The translations under genes were made by a program, and so were the position numbers. Below, one piece after another: positions 35,701 through 46,715 of a DNA stretch of 64,000 nt (within the stretch, counting starts at the first letter, position 1; every line of letters begins with the position of its first letter). The notes beneath the pieces were generated by a model that saw only the letters and a list, made by a program, of their open reading frames with translations, was not told the origin of the DNA and did no database searches. Source of the DNA: Anthostomella pinea (Eukaryota; Ascomycota; Sordariomycetes; Xylariales; Xylariaceae). The stretch is taken from NCBI GenBank assembly GCA_963556695.1, contig CAUWAG010000010.1, positions 310,001 to 374,000 of the forward strand, read 5' to 3'.

Positions 35701-36913
35701 ATGGGTCATTATAGACGGGCATATCGGGTTGTGGCTTTCCACCGGCCTTGCAAAGGGAGTTTGGACGGTCAACACCGAGCCGTAAGAACGGTTACATGAT
35801 CAGGGCGGCTCATTGCACGTGCTTCTCGGGTGTATATATATTCAAACTTGGTCGATCCAGGTCGAACGGCGGCTTAGCCCTGGCGAGGCTGATGGCCAGA
35901 GGTACGGGATAGGGGGAACTATATTACGATTAGGCGGTGCAATGGTATCGTTCCTCCCTATCATATCTTACCTATCTCCAGTCTCCCTGTCCTCAAATCG
36001 CCCGGTGTGACAAGCCATGACGGTCCCAGCTGAGGCCGTCAATACTCTTTAGAAGCTCTTTTGACTACCAAGATAAGCAAGTGAAGAACAAATGATTCCA
36101 GTGTTATCAATGCGCAGGTCCTGCGACATATACAAATCATGTCAGAGAGTGGGGTTATAACTACGGCATACACAAATCATGTCATGAGTGGGGTTATAGC
36201 TACGGGTCAAGTACAACGGCATCTCAACCCGAGCACCGCACACAAGCTACATTAGGGAGTATTCGCCACCCAATGCGCCAAACCGAATGCCGCCCCGGCA
36301 CTAATCACCATGGACGAACTCTGAAGACAGCATCCGTGTCGCTCAGGTCACTTGAGTCGGACGACATGTTGCGTTGCTAGACAGGCACACAGGCACACAG
36401 GCACCCGTCGAGACACCGGCAGCAGGCACGAAGGTCACAGGGGATGTTCTGGCCGTAGGTGTGAATGTGGGCAGATGCTGACTTGACAATTCCGGGGCCG
36501 ATCACGGGTGCTAGCAATGGAATCTAATTGAAGTTCTCTGTTTCGGTTCTGTTCAAGGAAGGGAACAGGAAAACTGAAATGGAAAGAGGGGTGGGGAGGG
36601 ATGGGGATGGATGGGGATGCCGGGCTGTGCATGCAGGTGCTGGTTCTGTCTGCCTACCTCCTTACATAGCACTTGCGGCTGTGAAGATCAGATCATGGCC
36701 AGCCACCCAGGCATGCCAGGTCAGAGGTGTGAGTGACCGAGTGAGCCGACGCAAAGCGTTCAAATAGGTATCTCGTATTCGACTTTACTGTAGACATGAT
36801 ATCGCAGTTCTATTTGCACTCTTGGAGAGCTGCAACAGGTATGCACCAATACGGTGGTCCAGCTACCGTAGTATGCCAGCAAAGACTCGGACGCGAGAGC
36901 CTCTGACTCCCTG
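35701..36913. other. Tail-to-tail intergenic region with microsatellites
   Basis: No gene is supported. Repeated CAGGCACA at about 36384-36404 and a GGATGGGGATGG run at about 36596-36620 are simple-sequence tracts. A roughly 40-bp segment around TACAAATCATGTCA with GTGGGGTTATA occurs twice in tandem (about 36130-36205). Confidence 0.5.
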
Positions 36914-38762
36914 TTATTCATCAAAGTCAGTCGTGCGACGTGGACTTCTACTGCGAACTCTTGAGTTGCCCTCGGGAAGTTTGAGGCTTCCGTTCGATGC
37001 TGCGACAATGGGCGGCTCGACAGCCTTACTGCCTGCACCAGAGCTGTCGGATTCAGCTATACTCTGCAGTTCCATCTCCTCGTCGGCTGGACGTCTTTCA
37101 CTGCCAGTATCCGGCTGATCAACGGTCGTGCTCTCGTGTTCGTGGAGCTTCATGTTCACGAAGAGAGCGTACAAGCCGAAGTCATAGCACAAACGGCATA
37201 TACCCGCCACGACGAACGCGATCCAGAAGCGTTCGCTCGCGGCAAGAAGGCCGGTGACCGTAGGGCCCATCATGGCTGCAAGGGTCCTAACCGTGCTGGT
37301 GATGCCCATCACGGCCGTTCGTTCCTCGGGTTTAACCACAGCGGCAATGAACGCCGCACGGGGCGCTTGGTCCATGTTATTAAGACCAGACCTGATCAGC
37401 AGCAGCGTTGCTGCCATCCATAGATATGGAGGAAAGGGGAAGACCAGCACGGCTGCTGAAGATGGGATGTGCGTGAAGACCATGGTGTTGATCAACCCAA
37501 TCTTCCGCGCAAGGGGTCCTGCAAACGTAGCTGCCGCTGCACCCAGAAGATAACAGACAGACGTTATGTCGCCAAGTGTTGATTTGGCCGGATGAAATTT
37601 GACATCCAAGTAGTAGTTCGTGAGGGACCATGGGACCATTCCATCGGCAAGTGAGTCGACTGCTAGCAGAAACCACAGCTTATACATGACAGATCGGGTT
37701 GGGGCCGATATCTGAGCCAGGCGACTGTAGAGCCACGACAGAGCCCGCATGAACCGGCTCGAGTCTGGCTGGGGCGCGGTGATCTGTTCGGACAGGTCCG
37801 CCGGTTCATCGACATCAAGATTGGCCGTGTCGTCTTGCGGAACCTGTGTGTAAGCTTCCTTTGACGGTTGGAGCTCACAGGCATCTGTCAAAGGCAGCAC
37901 CAGTGCTAGGTTCACCAAGCCCATGGCTGCGTATATCCAGAAGAGGGCATGGTATGCATCAATCTCTGACCATCCATCCTTACTCTGAAGATAACGAAGT
38001 ACCCGTCCGGATACTTCACTTCCAATTGAGGAGCCCAAGAGTGGTGTACTGACGTGCCAGGACAAGACATCTGCCCTTGTCGCAGGCGTCGTGAGCTGAG
38101 ACAACATAGATCTGTATTTCCGTCAGCTATCATTGTGCCAGTAAGACCTAGTCACGCGCACTCTTCTATGCTTCTGAAGGGGCCAAAGTCACCCCCAGTG
38201 ATGCTGATAACACCAACGATGGCACCAAACAACAAGATCCAAAAGTTCTCAAACACGGCGAAAATGGTGCCGCTGAAGATCATGAGAACTGATCCGCCGA
38301 TCAGGACCCTGCGTCTACCGACGCGGTCTGCGATGAGCGACAGAAAGGTCCCTAGAAATACATCGCCGACGAGCGTGAGAGACATAAACAGCCCGATCTG
38401 GTGATCGGACACCCCCAAAGCAGAGAAGAATATGGCTGCAGATAGCTGATGTCAGCGGCAGGGAGGTTACACAAGCTAATCACTGGTCGCATACCTAATA
38501 TCAGGGCGTTCGTGCCATAGGCAAACATGCGGCACGTCCGGGCCAGTATGATAAAGTAGGCATCGCGGCCGGTGGCGTGGATAGAGGCAAGGCCGAATTC
38601 ACGGTAGAACCACTGGAGGGGTTGTAGCACGGCAGACATGACTTTGTCGAGGTTGAACTGCAGTCCAGATTGGTTGAGTGCTGAAAATGTATCAGCAATC
38701 TGGTTATGGGATCGAGGTAGAAATGCCGGTGTCGGTGAGGTCGCGCCATCGGGGCCGTCCAT
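36914..38762 (-). CDS. Major facilitator superfamily transporter
   Basis: Exons 38762-38495, 38435-38162 and 38111-36914 (introns 59 and 50 bp) give 579 residues. The first ATG in frame is at 38762; the frame upstream has only TTG. Twelve hydrophobic segments can be placed: six before a long hydrophilic loop (about residues 255-310, rich in Asp/Glu/Pro) and six after it. The cytoplasmic loop between helices 2 and 3 reads LIADRVGRRRVL, the MFS signature. SMLSQLTTPATRADVLSW joins exons 2 and 3 cleanly. The last 80 residues are a charged, disordered cytoplasmic tail. The substrate is not evident. I do not see sugar-porter PESPR motifs, so a multidrug- or metal-related facilitator is as likely as a nutrient carrier. 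Confidence 0.87.
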
Positions 38763-39404
38763 GTTGTACGCGGACCCCGGAAATAACGTCAAATAGGATG
38801 CGACCTCGGCTGACCCTGGGCTTGACCCCTGGCTGCCCCCTGGCGAGCCGCTCCCCCCTATGATGCTCCGTTCTCATAGCGCCGCGCTACTATAGGATAA
38901 TTCGCAGGTGTGGGGATGTGTGCCTACCTACATGTATTCAATATTCGAAAGGCACCGTCTCAAATAGGAACTCGAGGTCACAACAGGTGTTGGAGGTCGG
39001 CCCGCTCAACAGTCAATCACCGTTAACCCCATTTCTAGTAGATGCGGCGGTCGTATATGTCATAGTGCGAAAACATGAAAATGCAGACCGTCACTGTCCC
39101 TTTCCTTTCCTCTGGTCATTGACCGCCTCCTTCCTGTTCGATGTGTGATCCACGCTAGTGATTCGACACTGTGAATAGTACCGGCATCAGATTCGCAGTT
39201 GTCTACAAAGGAAACCAGCAATGAATTCAACTTCTCTAATCTACATAAACTTTCTTGTTCCTCTTCTTTCAAATGTCACCTAGTGCTTAGTACACAGGCT
39301 GCAAAAGCATACTCGATATCACCATTTTGATCACCAGAGTGACCAGCACGAGAGCTCGCACTCGGTAAACCTGGTTGCACTAAGAACCCACAGAAACAGA
39401 CATC
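38763..39404. other. Head-to-head intergenic region
   Basis: About 640 bp between the divergent start codons of the transporter (minus) and the disordered protein (plus). Nothing coding is seen. Confidence 0.5.
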
Positions 39405-40106
39405 ATGCCGCAATTCGGAACTTTTGTGCCTCCCCCTGCATCGGGCAACGCCCCGGCGTTCCCAGCCTCAGCGGTACGCCAATCGCCCAACTACGTATCG
39501 GCTCACGCACCAGCTCCAAGAGCCTCAAGAGCTTCAAGCAACCGCACCCGGGTTCCGAATAGCACGATCACGTTCGTGCCAGGGCCCACGCAAGTACAAG
39601 GTGCTGAAGCTCTCCCCTATCTTGGCAGGCAAAGCTCGCGACTGTCCCGATACTCATATAACTTCGTGCCAGGACAGCAGAGATACAATCCCCAAGCCAG
39701 CCAACCTGGGAGCCAGGTTGCAATGCTACAGGAGGAGCCTATCACGCCAGGTCCAAGAGGCACACAATACATGAACCAGAGATACCAGAGAAACCCGAGA
39801 CGACCTCACCGCTCTCAGCGGGACCGGCCCCGAGATGCCCCGCCCGAGGCACCAGATCATGGCCATCACCACGTAACGCAGGACGTGGTCCAGAGCTGGG
39901 GGCAAGATCGACAAGGCCCACGGGGGACCCCTGATATCGACAGGAGACTTAATGTCACGGATGATTCCACGCCGAATTGCCCATGTTATACGTGCCGGAA
40001 TACGAGGAGCTTGGCGCAGGGGCGCCATCCTCTTTCTCGGAATCAGGTCTACGGGTTTTATGATCACCGGGAGGTGCCGGAACACAATCGAGGGATGCGG
40101 TGGTAA
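39405..40106 (+). CDS. Hypothetical disordered protein, 233 aa
   Basis: Intronless. The chain is rich in Pro, Arg, Gln, Ser and Asn with no hydrophobic core, so it is probably largely disordered. A motif like TFVPGPTQ and NFVPGQQR occurs twice (about residues 56 and 86), after FGTFVPPP at the N-terminus, a possible short linear motif repeat. Near the C-terminus a CPCYTC cluster (about residues 193-198) and a YGFYDHREVPEHNRGMRW end stand out. Six cysteine/histidine-rich residues might bind zinc, but no known finger matches. Function unknown. Codon usage resembles neighbouring genes, so I regard it as a real gene. Confidence 0.6.
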   Translation: MPQFGTFVPPPASGNAPAFPASAVRQSPNYVSAHAPAPRASRASSNRTRVPNSTITFVPGPTQVQGAEALPYLGRQSSRLSRYSYNFVPGQQRYNPQASQPGSQVAMLQEEPITPGPRGTQYMNQRYQRNPRRPHRSQRDRPRDAPPEAPDHGHHHVTQDVVQSWGQDRQGPRGTPDIDRRLNVTDDSTPNCPCYTCRNTRSLAQGRHPLSRNQVYGFYDHREVPEHNRGMRW

Positions 40107-40251
40107 ACGAAACTTGTAGTGTTGTTTAAAACTTAGCCGATATGTTCTCTATGGCGCAGCAGTCGAGAATACCAGCCCCACAAGTCCCCGTACGGTCATG
40201 TTGGTGAGATTCCTGATCACACGTGGAAATATGGAAATACTCGAATAAAAA

Positions 40252-40315
40252 TACGGGAATAAGCAGCTTTGGTTTGATACCCTGCTTTCAGTGCTTACTC
40301 CAGTATGCTTATTCC
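40252..40315. mobile_element. Small fold-back (MITE-like) element, copy A
   Basis: TACGGGAATAAGCA is followed by TGCTTACTCCAGTA and then TGCTTATTCC, so the ends can pair as an inverted repeat. The upstream flank (AAGTCCCC..CATGTTGG..GATTCC..ACGTGGAAAT) is shared in diverged form with copy B, so the repeat unit is longer than the hairpin. Confidence 0.45.
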
Positions 40316-40923
40316 ATTCCGATAAATTTAACGTTATTTGCTGAAATGGGTGAAGCACGGAGACTTATGAGGATTCAGTGTAAACACTCTTGATATGGCT
40401 TTATGATTTATACATTGGGAAGAAGACAAGTGTCGCCTCTTAGCACCCTTTATGATGGCGCTCATCGATGCCTCTGGCTGCAGCTATTCGAGATTACGGT
40501 CCAAGACGATCAGACTTGAACGGCTAGAACATGGCGGTGTGGAGACAGTGGGTTCAGGCCAGCTGATAGAAAGTGAGCACAGAGGAAGATAAAAAAGGGA
40601 TATAGATGGCGCTCGAATTGTATGAGACTAGAGTCGGTGTTAACTCGGACTGGTAGGCACATAGCTTTAGTAGAAGAACAGTTTGGGAAAAGTAAGGTCT
40701 GGGGTTATACACCAACGACGAGACGAAGTGACGGAGCCGAAGCAGCGAAGCAGCGGAAGTACGTGATTATTATGCGAGGTGTAATTGAGTTGCATTCATT
40801 GCGGTATGAGCTTCAGGTTTCCTTGAGCTGCTACGGTCTGGGTACACTCAGCCCTCATAAGTCCCCATGCGCGCCATGTTAGGAGGATTCCACATGACAC
40901 GTAGAAATTTGGAAATAATAGAA

Positions 40924-40989
40924 TGAGCATAGTGGAATAAGCAGTCGTGGTTAGTTACGCCACGTCTAATAGTTATTCCACTGTGCTTA
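40924..40989. mobile_element. Small fold-back (MITE-like) element, copy B
   Basis: A 17-bp arm TGAGCATAGTGGAATAA pairs with TTATTCCACTGTGCTTA with two mismatches; an inner GTGG/CCAC pair extends the hairpin. It lies 50 bp downstream of the broken Zn2Cys6-ankyrin gene and shares the GGAATAAGCA core with copies A and C. Confidence 0.55.
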
Positions 40990-41039
40990 TTCCGATTTGC
41001 CTACCCTCCACGGCTCTCCATCAACAAACCTAAGGTTCT

Positions 41040-42558
41040 CTAATCACTAGAGGAGATAGCACTTTCAGAGGAAACAGAGGGTTCTCTGACGCCAAATGCC
41101 CGCCTCCGCTCCTCATAGATGATGCGATGCGACTTCATAGACAAATCACAAGCTTCGAGATTAAAGATGGCAGCAACGATGAGATCAGCCATAGGGCTGT
41201 CTTGTTTGACACGCAAGCTGTCTTGGAACGTTTCCAAGATATCAAGTCGCCGGTCCTGAATCGCATAGTCGATTGGGAGGAACCCGTCCAAGTCTTCTGC
41301 GAAGATATCCACAAGGTCAAAGTCCAGTAGCTGCCTGACCGCACGGTTTTGCACGGAAGGAATCTGCGCTTCCCGCGAGTCGCAGGCAACATGCAGCGCA
41401 GTGCGACCAAATAGGTCTCGCGCATTGAGGTCAACGTTGGGACTTCGTAACATGTCCCACAAGGAATGCTCCCAGTGTGTGATCGCTATCGCAACGTGTA
41501 GTGGACTTCTACCGAGGCTGTCTGGCCCAGAGATCAATCGCCGGTTGTTTTCCAACCGTAACCATTTCCCATACTTCAAGTGCCGGATATCATGCAGGAA
41601 TGGTTTTCTGAGGCTCGGCGATATGGATATGGTGTCCCTTTCAGATTCCTGTTCGCAGAACTCGACAATGTTGCGCCACAAGAGGTTTAACATAGCAACG
41701 TACTTATCGACCTCGGGCAGTCCCGTATCCTCAGATTAACCTTCCAATAGCGCCAGTTGAGCTTCGATTGCGGAGGGCAGGTTTCCTGGGTCAAGTAAGA
41801 CGTCTTCAAGTGAAGGCTCTCTGAGGTCGCGAAACAGCGATCGCTCAAAGTCTCTGACCAGCGGTGAGGTTGCTCGTGAATTTCTCTGCATTGCTTGGGT
41901 AGCCGCTCGGAACAAAGTGATTTGAGTGTCGCTTGAAAATGGACGCTTCATTGACTGAAGTTTCTTTAGAACGAGAGCTTCGACTATTTCCCTAGCTTCT
42001 GCGAGCTCGTAGAGTACTTTCGAATTTACAGCACCCTGTTTGAGTGATATATGACGTCTTCGTAGTTGCAGAGACTCGTCAATGCGAAACGCAGCGGACT
42101 CAACAAGTCGGAGCATCCTTAACCAGGCGAGCCCTTTGCAGCTTTGAGATATCAGCATCGCAAACGGATTCGACTAAGAATCTGAGACTTACCAATGAGT
42201 GACGAGAGATTTCTCATCGCCAGTCTGAAGATCAACCTGGATGGGTAGTCGTGTCTTGGGTGCCTTGCCCGATGCTGACTTCTGGCTTTCCGAGCAGTCA
42301 AAGCCTTTTTCCGAGCAACGAAGGCATTTCTCGCCGGCACGTCGACCTGTTGGCTCACACTGACATCTTTAGTGACTAGACTGGCGATGATTCCACTCGT
42401 TGAAGACATACCTTTTTCTTATCCCTCCTACAGCGCACGCACTTCAGGTAGGAGTACCGAGGCCGCTGCCTCTTGGGACTCAGTCCACTAGTGTCCTTGT
42501 CTCGAGGCCTTGTGGACGAGGGCCCCTCACTTAGGGGCATATCATGTGTCGTATCCAT
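41040..42558 (-). pseudogene. Zn2Cys6-ankyrin regulator gene interrupted by one in-frame stop
   Basis: Exons 42558-42412, 42359-42193 and 42141-41040 form one frame apart from a TAA at 41736-41738 (codon 240). The first splice completes a textbook zinc cluster: C40-x2-C43-x6-C50-x10-C61-x2-C64-x6-C71. A helical middle part (residues 100-239) follows. After the stop the same frame continues with SEDTGLPEVDKYVAMLNLLW and then ankyrin repeats (SPLHVAIAI, TALHVACDS, LPIDYAI) to the end, in total 472 codons. Zn2Cys6 proteins are fungal transcription factors. The stop would arise from CAA by one C-to-T change in a CpA, the RIP-preferred step. Alternatives are two genes (a second ATG is at 41693) or a sequencing error; no plausible intron removes the stop. 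Confidence 0.75.
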
Positions 42559-42630
42559 AGTGGATGTGTCGGTAATCGCCCCTGAGCGCCCGGCAAAAAA
42601 GGTGTGCCCGGTCAACGGGTAGGTCGTCCT

Positions 42631-42764
42631 GTTAGTTGGCTCCGGGGAGCTGGATCTGCTTGGATCGTTCGGTATAAAAAGCTACAAGTCAGGTCGGCCC
42701 CGCAAGATGTTAGTTGGCCGCGAAGAGCTAGACCTACTTTGGTCGATCGGTGTAAAGATTGTCG
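42631..42764. repeat. Imperfect tandem duplication, 78-bp period, upstream of the Zn2Cys6 gene
   Basis: GTTAGTTGGC begins at 42631 and again at 42709. The copies continue in parallel: GGGAGCTGGATCTGCTTGGA versus AAGAGCTAGACCTACTTTGG, then ATCGTTCGGTATAAAAAG versus GTCGATCGGTGTAAAGAT. The duplicated segment lies within 75-210 bp of the start codon at 42558, so it may be a duplicated promoter element. Confidence 0.7.
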
Positions 42765-42884
42765 GCTGGAAAGTCAATCTTGGCATTTCGTTCATGACTT
42801 CGCTTGCATTGTGAGACCAACCTCTGTGGTCCATGCTGGGTAGTCCGTGGGATTGTTGAGTGTTGGTCTGACACAAGTGACGGC

Positions 42885-43830
42885 AAAAGCGACACTTGCG
42901 ACTGGAGGAAGGGGGAACCGACCCCTTTGTATTGCGACAAATGCGACAGAATTTGAGGGCCGGGCGGCGCACCAACAGCCGCTGCGCCTCAAATGCGACA
43001 ATTGCGACAGTTGGCCATGGGGGTGTGGTACACTGAACCTCCAAAAAGTCTCCGTCACCCCCTGTTCAGCAAGCGTGGAGTATAGTTATTATAATGGAAT
43101 AAACATTCCGTAATAAGCATCAAAACTGGCTTTTAGAGGTAAAGCTTCTTATTACAGGGCGCTTATTCCATTGATGTGAATGCAGCATTGATACCCACGA
43201 TTGATCGAGGGATGCCGGACGGAGACTTATGGGGGGTGACTGTAGCACTGCTTGCCAAGTACTACATGGCGAATCTGACATGCATGAAATCATGGCTGCG
43301 CGGATCTGAACATGGTTGCGACCATTGCGACAGCACACCATTGGCTAACAGGTCACCGCCTGCGAACTGTAGAGGTTCTGAATCTCATTACGACATTGCG
43401 ATGGCCGTTGCTCCTGCTGACCCGGCAAATATGCCAGTTCTCCCACGACTGGCACACAGATCCAGAAGAGAGCCAGGGGTGACTAGGACCACGGCGACCC
43501 GGTCACGAATGATATTGGTTGAGAGGCAGCCGCTCGGTGTACCAGGAGATACTGGTGTCTGATCCCTGAGTGCAATGCAAGAGGCATCGGGCGCAGCGAC
43601 GACGTGCGTCTGCGAGCTGCGTCATAATTCTGCGAGACATTGCGACACATTGCGACGAGGCTCTCTACTCGTTGCGATCACAACTCTCTGCCCATTGCGC
43701 ATTTGCGACGAGGCTCTCTACCCGTTGCGGTCGCAGCTCTCTACCCATTGCGATACATTGCGACGAGGCTCTTTCCGGAAACTCCTAGGTACCCCATTGC
43801 GATGGATTGCGATAGATCGCGATGAATTAA
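42885..43830. repeat. Field of TTGCGAC/TTGCGAT motifs
   Basis: The short word TTGCGA, usually as ATTGCGAC or ATTGCGAT, recurs some twenty times, thinly at 42885-43400 and densely at 43630-43815. In the dense part a longer unit GCGACGAGGCTCTCTACCC recurs with about 45-55 bp spacing. There is no coding explanation; frames in all directions are short. Confidence 0.75.
43094..43172. mobile_element. Small fold-back (MITE-like) element, copy C
   Basis: AATGGAATAAACATTCCGTAATAAG pairs with CTTATTACAGGGCGCTTATTCCATT, 24-25 bp arms with a few mismatches. It shares the TGGAATAA core with copies A and B and sits upstream of the Zn2Cys6-ankyrin gene. Confidence 0.55.
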
Positions 43831-45576
43831 GATGACCACCGTGTTGGGGACTCGAGACTTGCAGGGCGATTCTTGAACGTAGGTAGGTAGGTATATAATT
43901 CATGTCTGCACCCGCCATAAGTCTTGGCCGGTCATTGAATTCAAGCCATTGCGCTTCTGTCGTTGCGCTTCTGTCGGCGGTTATACTCACCATGTCGTCG
44001 TCCTTTCCGACTCAGATGCTGATCACTATCTTGGCCCTTTTGTTCTGCGTTCCTCAACTGACCTTCTCGGCGTTGAGCTGGTATGAAGCAAGACGAGCCC
44101 GTCTCAGACCGACTCGAGGTTAGTACACGGGAGACCACATGGTTCACACTCCGTCCTAGGGCTAACATCGGTCAAGGCCTTGACGATGAAGAATCTGCGC
44201 GAGCTTTCGAACTTCTGTGCCTGAGAAACCCGGTATCAGCCGCGCAAGACCATGCCGGTAGCGCTGCTCTAACCCGTACTCCAACGCAAGGCACAGTCAC
44301 CCATGTGCGATCATCTCTTCGGAGAAACACACAGTGAGACGCGCGCCTCCTTCCACCACAGCAGCCTTTGCCGGTAGCCGGCTCGTCATCCACGTCAACT
44401 CGAAGCTCAAAGTCAACTCCGGCATAACGCACCAGCCGATGGCGTGAGGCCACACCGTGATGGGCCACTGACATGAGCTGTCAGTGGGCGGCGTTTGGGT
44501 ATAGAACCAGTACTTGGGAAGCAAGGCACGGAGCCGTCAGGGTTCCCCAGGAGTCAACACGGCTAGGCTACGTCAATGGACTACACGGTGGGCTGGATGA
44601 GGTTAATACACTGTGACCCCTACCTTCTGCCGAATGGCTTTGGCCTTCATGTGTCCCGAGATGGTCTAGCTGTGCTCACCCAGGGACCAAACTTCATTTA
44701 ATCCCTGAATTTGATCCGCGAAGTGAATTCATTCCCACAGACCTGAGGACGTTGGGCTCTAAGCAGCTGCCTCTCCACCCGTCGACAAGATCGCCAGAGA
44801 CGTCATGGATATGATTTTGACCGCACCGTACTGTGAAGAAGACTGTCTCTTGTGGTCCGAGGTGTCACTCGCGGCTCTGTCTTAGCGTTTTATATCAGCC
44901 GCAATAGTATGTCTTACAGCACCATCTCGCACCATATACCGTACAACAATATATAGCAATTCGGATTTTCCTAGAGCGAGCGCTGTGGAGTGTGCTGAAG
45001 ATTAGCAAGGACTAGGAGGGCAGCCACTGGAAGCGGCAGGACGACGAGGGCCCTGGGGAGAGACGAGGGGGCGGGGAAGTCAGATTCTACCCAAGTCTGC
45101 TGGCACTGTTCCGTGCAGGAGTGCCATCATCGAATGAGCCAAGTAAATGAACGTAAGCATGGGCCCTAACGAGGCCGGGAGACATTACGTATTAACTTGA
45201 AAAACGAATGGATGCTATGCCTTCACATCCGCGCCGGCATGGCATACTGACGGGCTAAACACCGCATTGCTGGACTGGCTGAAGGATGCTGAGAGGCAAG
45301 AAAAAAGTCGTGGTGCTCGTAATGCAGCGTCCGGTGCAACGCTATGGGTGCTCGCCACTGCTTATTGTTTATTATGGAGTTCCACTATATCGAAGGCATA
45401 ACTGAGGTGAATACTACGATTCACAACAGTCAGCTAGTGAGTGGAAGACTCGCAAGGGGAGGCTCTCATTGAAGGACACACCTTGTGCAAGTCATAAGTC
45501 CGGGTATGGTCAATCATTGTAGCTCAGCTGACACCAAGTGAATCTTCTGAGCCGCCTTGACTCACGAGATGCCGCC
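43831..45576. other. Intergenic region, nothing coding seen
   Basis: About 1.7 kb. Frames overlap on both strands and have no motif support. The right end is the promoter region of the gene at 45666. Confidence 0.45.
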
Positions 45577-45583
45577 TATAAAA
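45577..45583 (+). promoter_or_regulatory. TATA box of the gene at 45666
   Basis: TATAAAA lies 89 bp upstream of the ATG and is followed by a CT-rich leader (CCTCTCTAAGACAC) typical of fungal transcript starts. Confidence 0.6.
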
Positions 45584-45665
45584 CCACGCGACCACTGGCT
45601 CTTAGCACAAACCCTCTCTAAGACACTATTGTCCAGAATACCTCAACACCAGCACTCGGAACATC

Positions 45666-46715
45666 ATGGAGAACTTCCCCTTCTTTCCCACCTACACCGA
45701 CATGACCGGCTTGCTCTCGCCGGCGCTGGAACCGACCCCTTCGCGTCAGGCTTCGCCATCCGTTCCGCAACCACGCGGTCGACGATATGGACGCCGCCGC
45801 GCCAGAGCTCGCCGTCACCACCACCAAGAGCAGAACAGAATCCAGCAGGAAGGCAACGAAGCCGTCCTCAAGCGCCTCGATAAGATCGCCGACACTCTCG
45901 AGTTCTTGGCCGACAGAGCCATCGGAGCTGACGTGCCGAACCGCAAAGAGACCACCGCTCCCGCTTCCGCTTGCTCCTGCGAGCAGTACACCATTTGCGA
46001 GAACCAGAGCGTCACTCAACGCTCGGAGTCCCCCGGAGGCCCATGCGATCGTGTCCTGTCCAACCTGCCGCCGTTTCCCCACGCCATCTACCCCTGGCAC
46101 CACAAGAAGCCGTTCGTGTCCGACCCACGGGACACAGAAGAATGGCCTGCGTTGAGCCAACATGAGCGCAACAGCGTCGACGATGATGGCAAGAAGAAGG
46201 AACAGTCCAGCACGTCGGAGGCATGTACCGATTTCGCTGCAAGTATCGTCAATGAGCCTAGCGCCTCGTTCTTCCTCCTGGAAATGGAGCTGAACATGAC
46301 GCGCGACCGCCTGCGCTACCTCCGCGAGACAGCTGACACCGCACCCATCGAGATTGTCCGCGACGCCGTGCGGCAGTTGACCTACGGCCTCGAGGAGGCT
46401 ATCAGTGCGGACCTTGATCGCTTGCGCATCATCAATGACGCCCGAGAACGAGCTTTCCTCTCAGATCAAGCCGGCTTTACTGCGCCTGCTCAGAGCGGCA
46501 CGGGCTCCGTTCCGGGAACGTGTTTTTCGGAAGTCAAATCAGAGGCCGGTGGTGCGGACAGCGCCCCTCTGCAGATGCCGCGCTCTGGGTCCATTGGTAG
46601 CCGCAGATCTCGTGGTAGCAAGTATGGCACGCCTTCTGGATCTACCGACGGCACTGCGGAGACTGGGAGTTGGACTCGGGTTGGCAACGAGGATCAGGCT
46701 TATGACAGCATGTAG
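45666..46715 (+). CDS. Hypothetical protein, 349 aa, basic N-terminus
   Basis: Intronless, with a good TATA box and leader upstream. An Arg/His-rich block RGRRYGRRRARARRHHH at residues 38-54 could be a nuclear-localisation or nucleic-acid-binding signal. A predicted amphipathic helix follows (EAVLKRLDKIADTLEFLADRAI, about 63-85). The segment PFVSDPRDTEEWPALS (about 147-162) is the most protein-like stretch. Around 205-255 there is a second helical region, then a Ser/Gly-rich tail with RSRGSKYGTPSGS. No family is recognised. It could be a nuclear or RNA-binding accessory protein, but that is only an inference from composition. Confidence 0.65.
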   Translation: MENFPFFPTYTDMTGLLSPALEPTPSRQASPSVPQPRGRRYGRRRARARRHHHQEQNRIQQEGNEAVLKRLDKIADTLEFLADRAIGADVPNRKETTAPASACSCEQYTICENQSVTQRSESPGGPCDRVLSNLPPFPHAIYPWHHKKPFVSDPRDTEEWPALSQHERNSVDDDGKKKEQSSTSEACTDFAASIVNEPSASFFLLEMELNMTRDRLRYLRETADTAPIEIVRDAVRQLTYGLEEAISADLDRLRIINDARERAFLSDQAGFTAPAQSGTGSVPGTCFSEVKSEAGGADSAPLQMPRSGSIGSRRSRGSKYGTPSGSTDGTAETGSWTRVGNEDQAYDSM

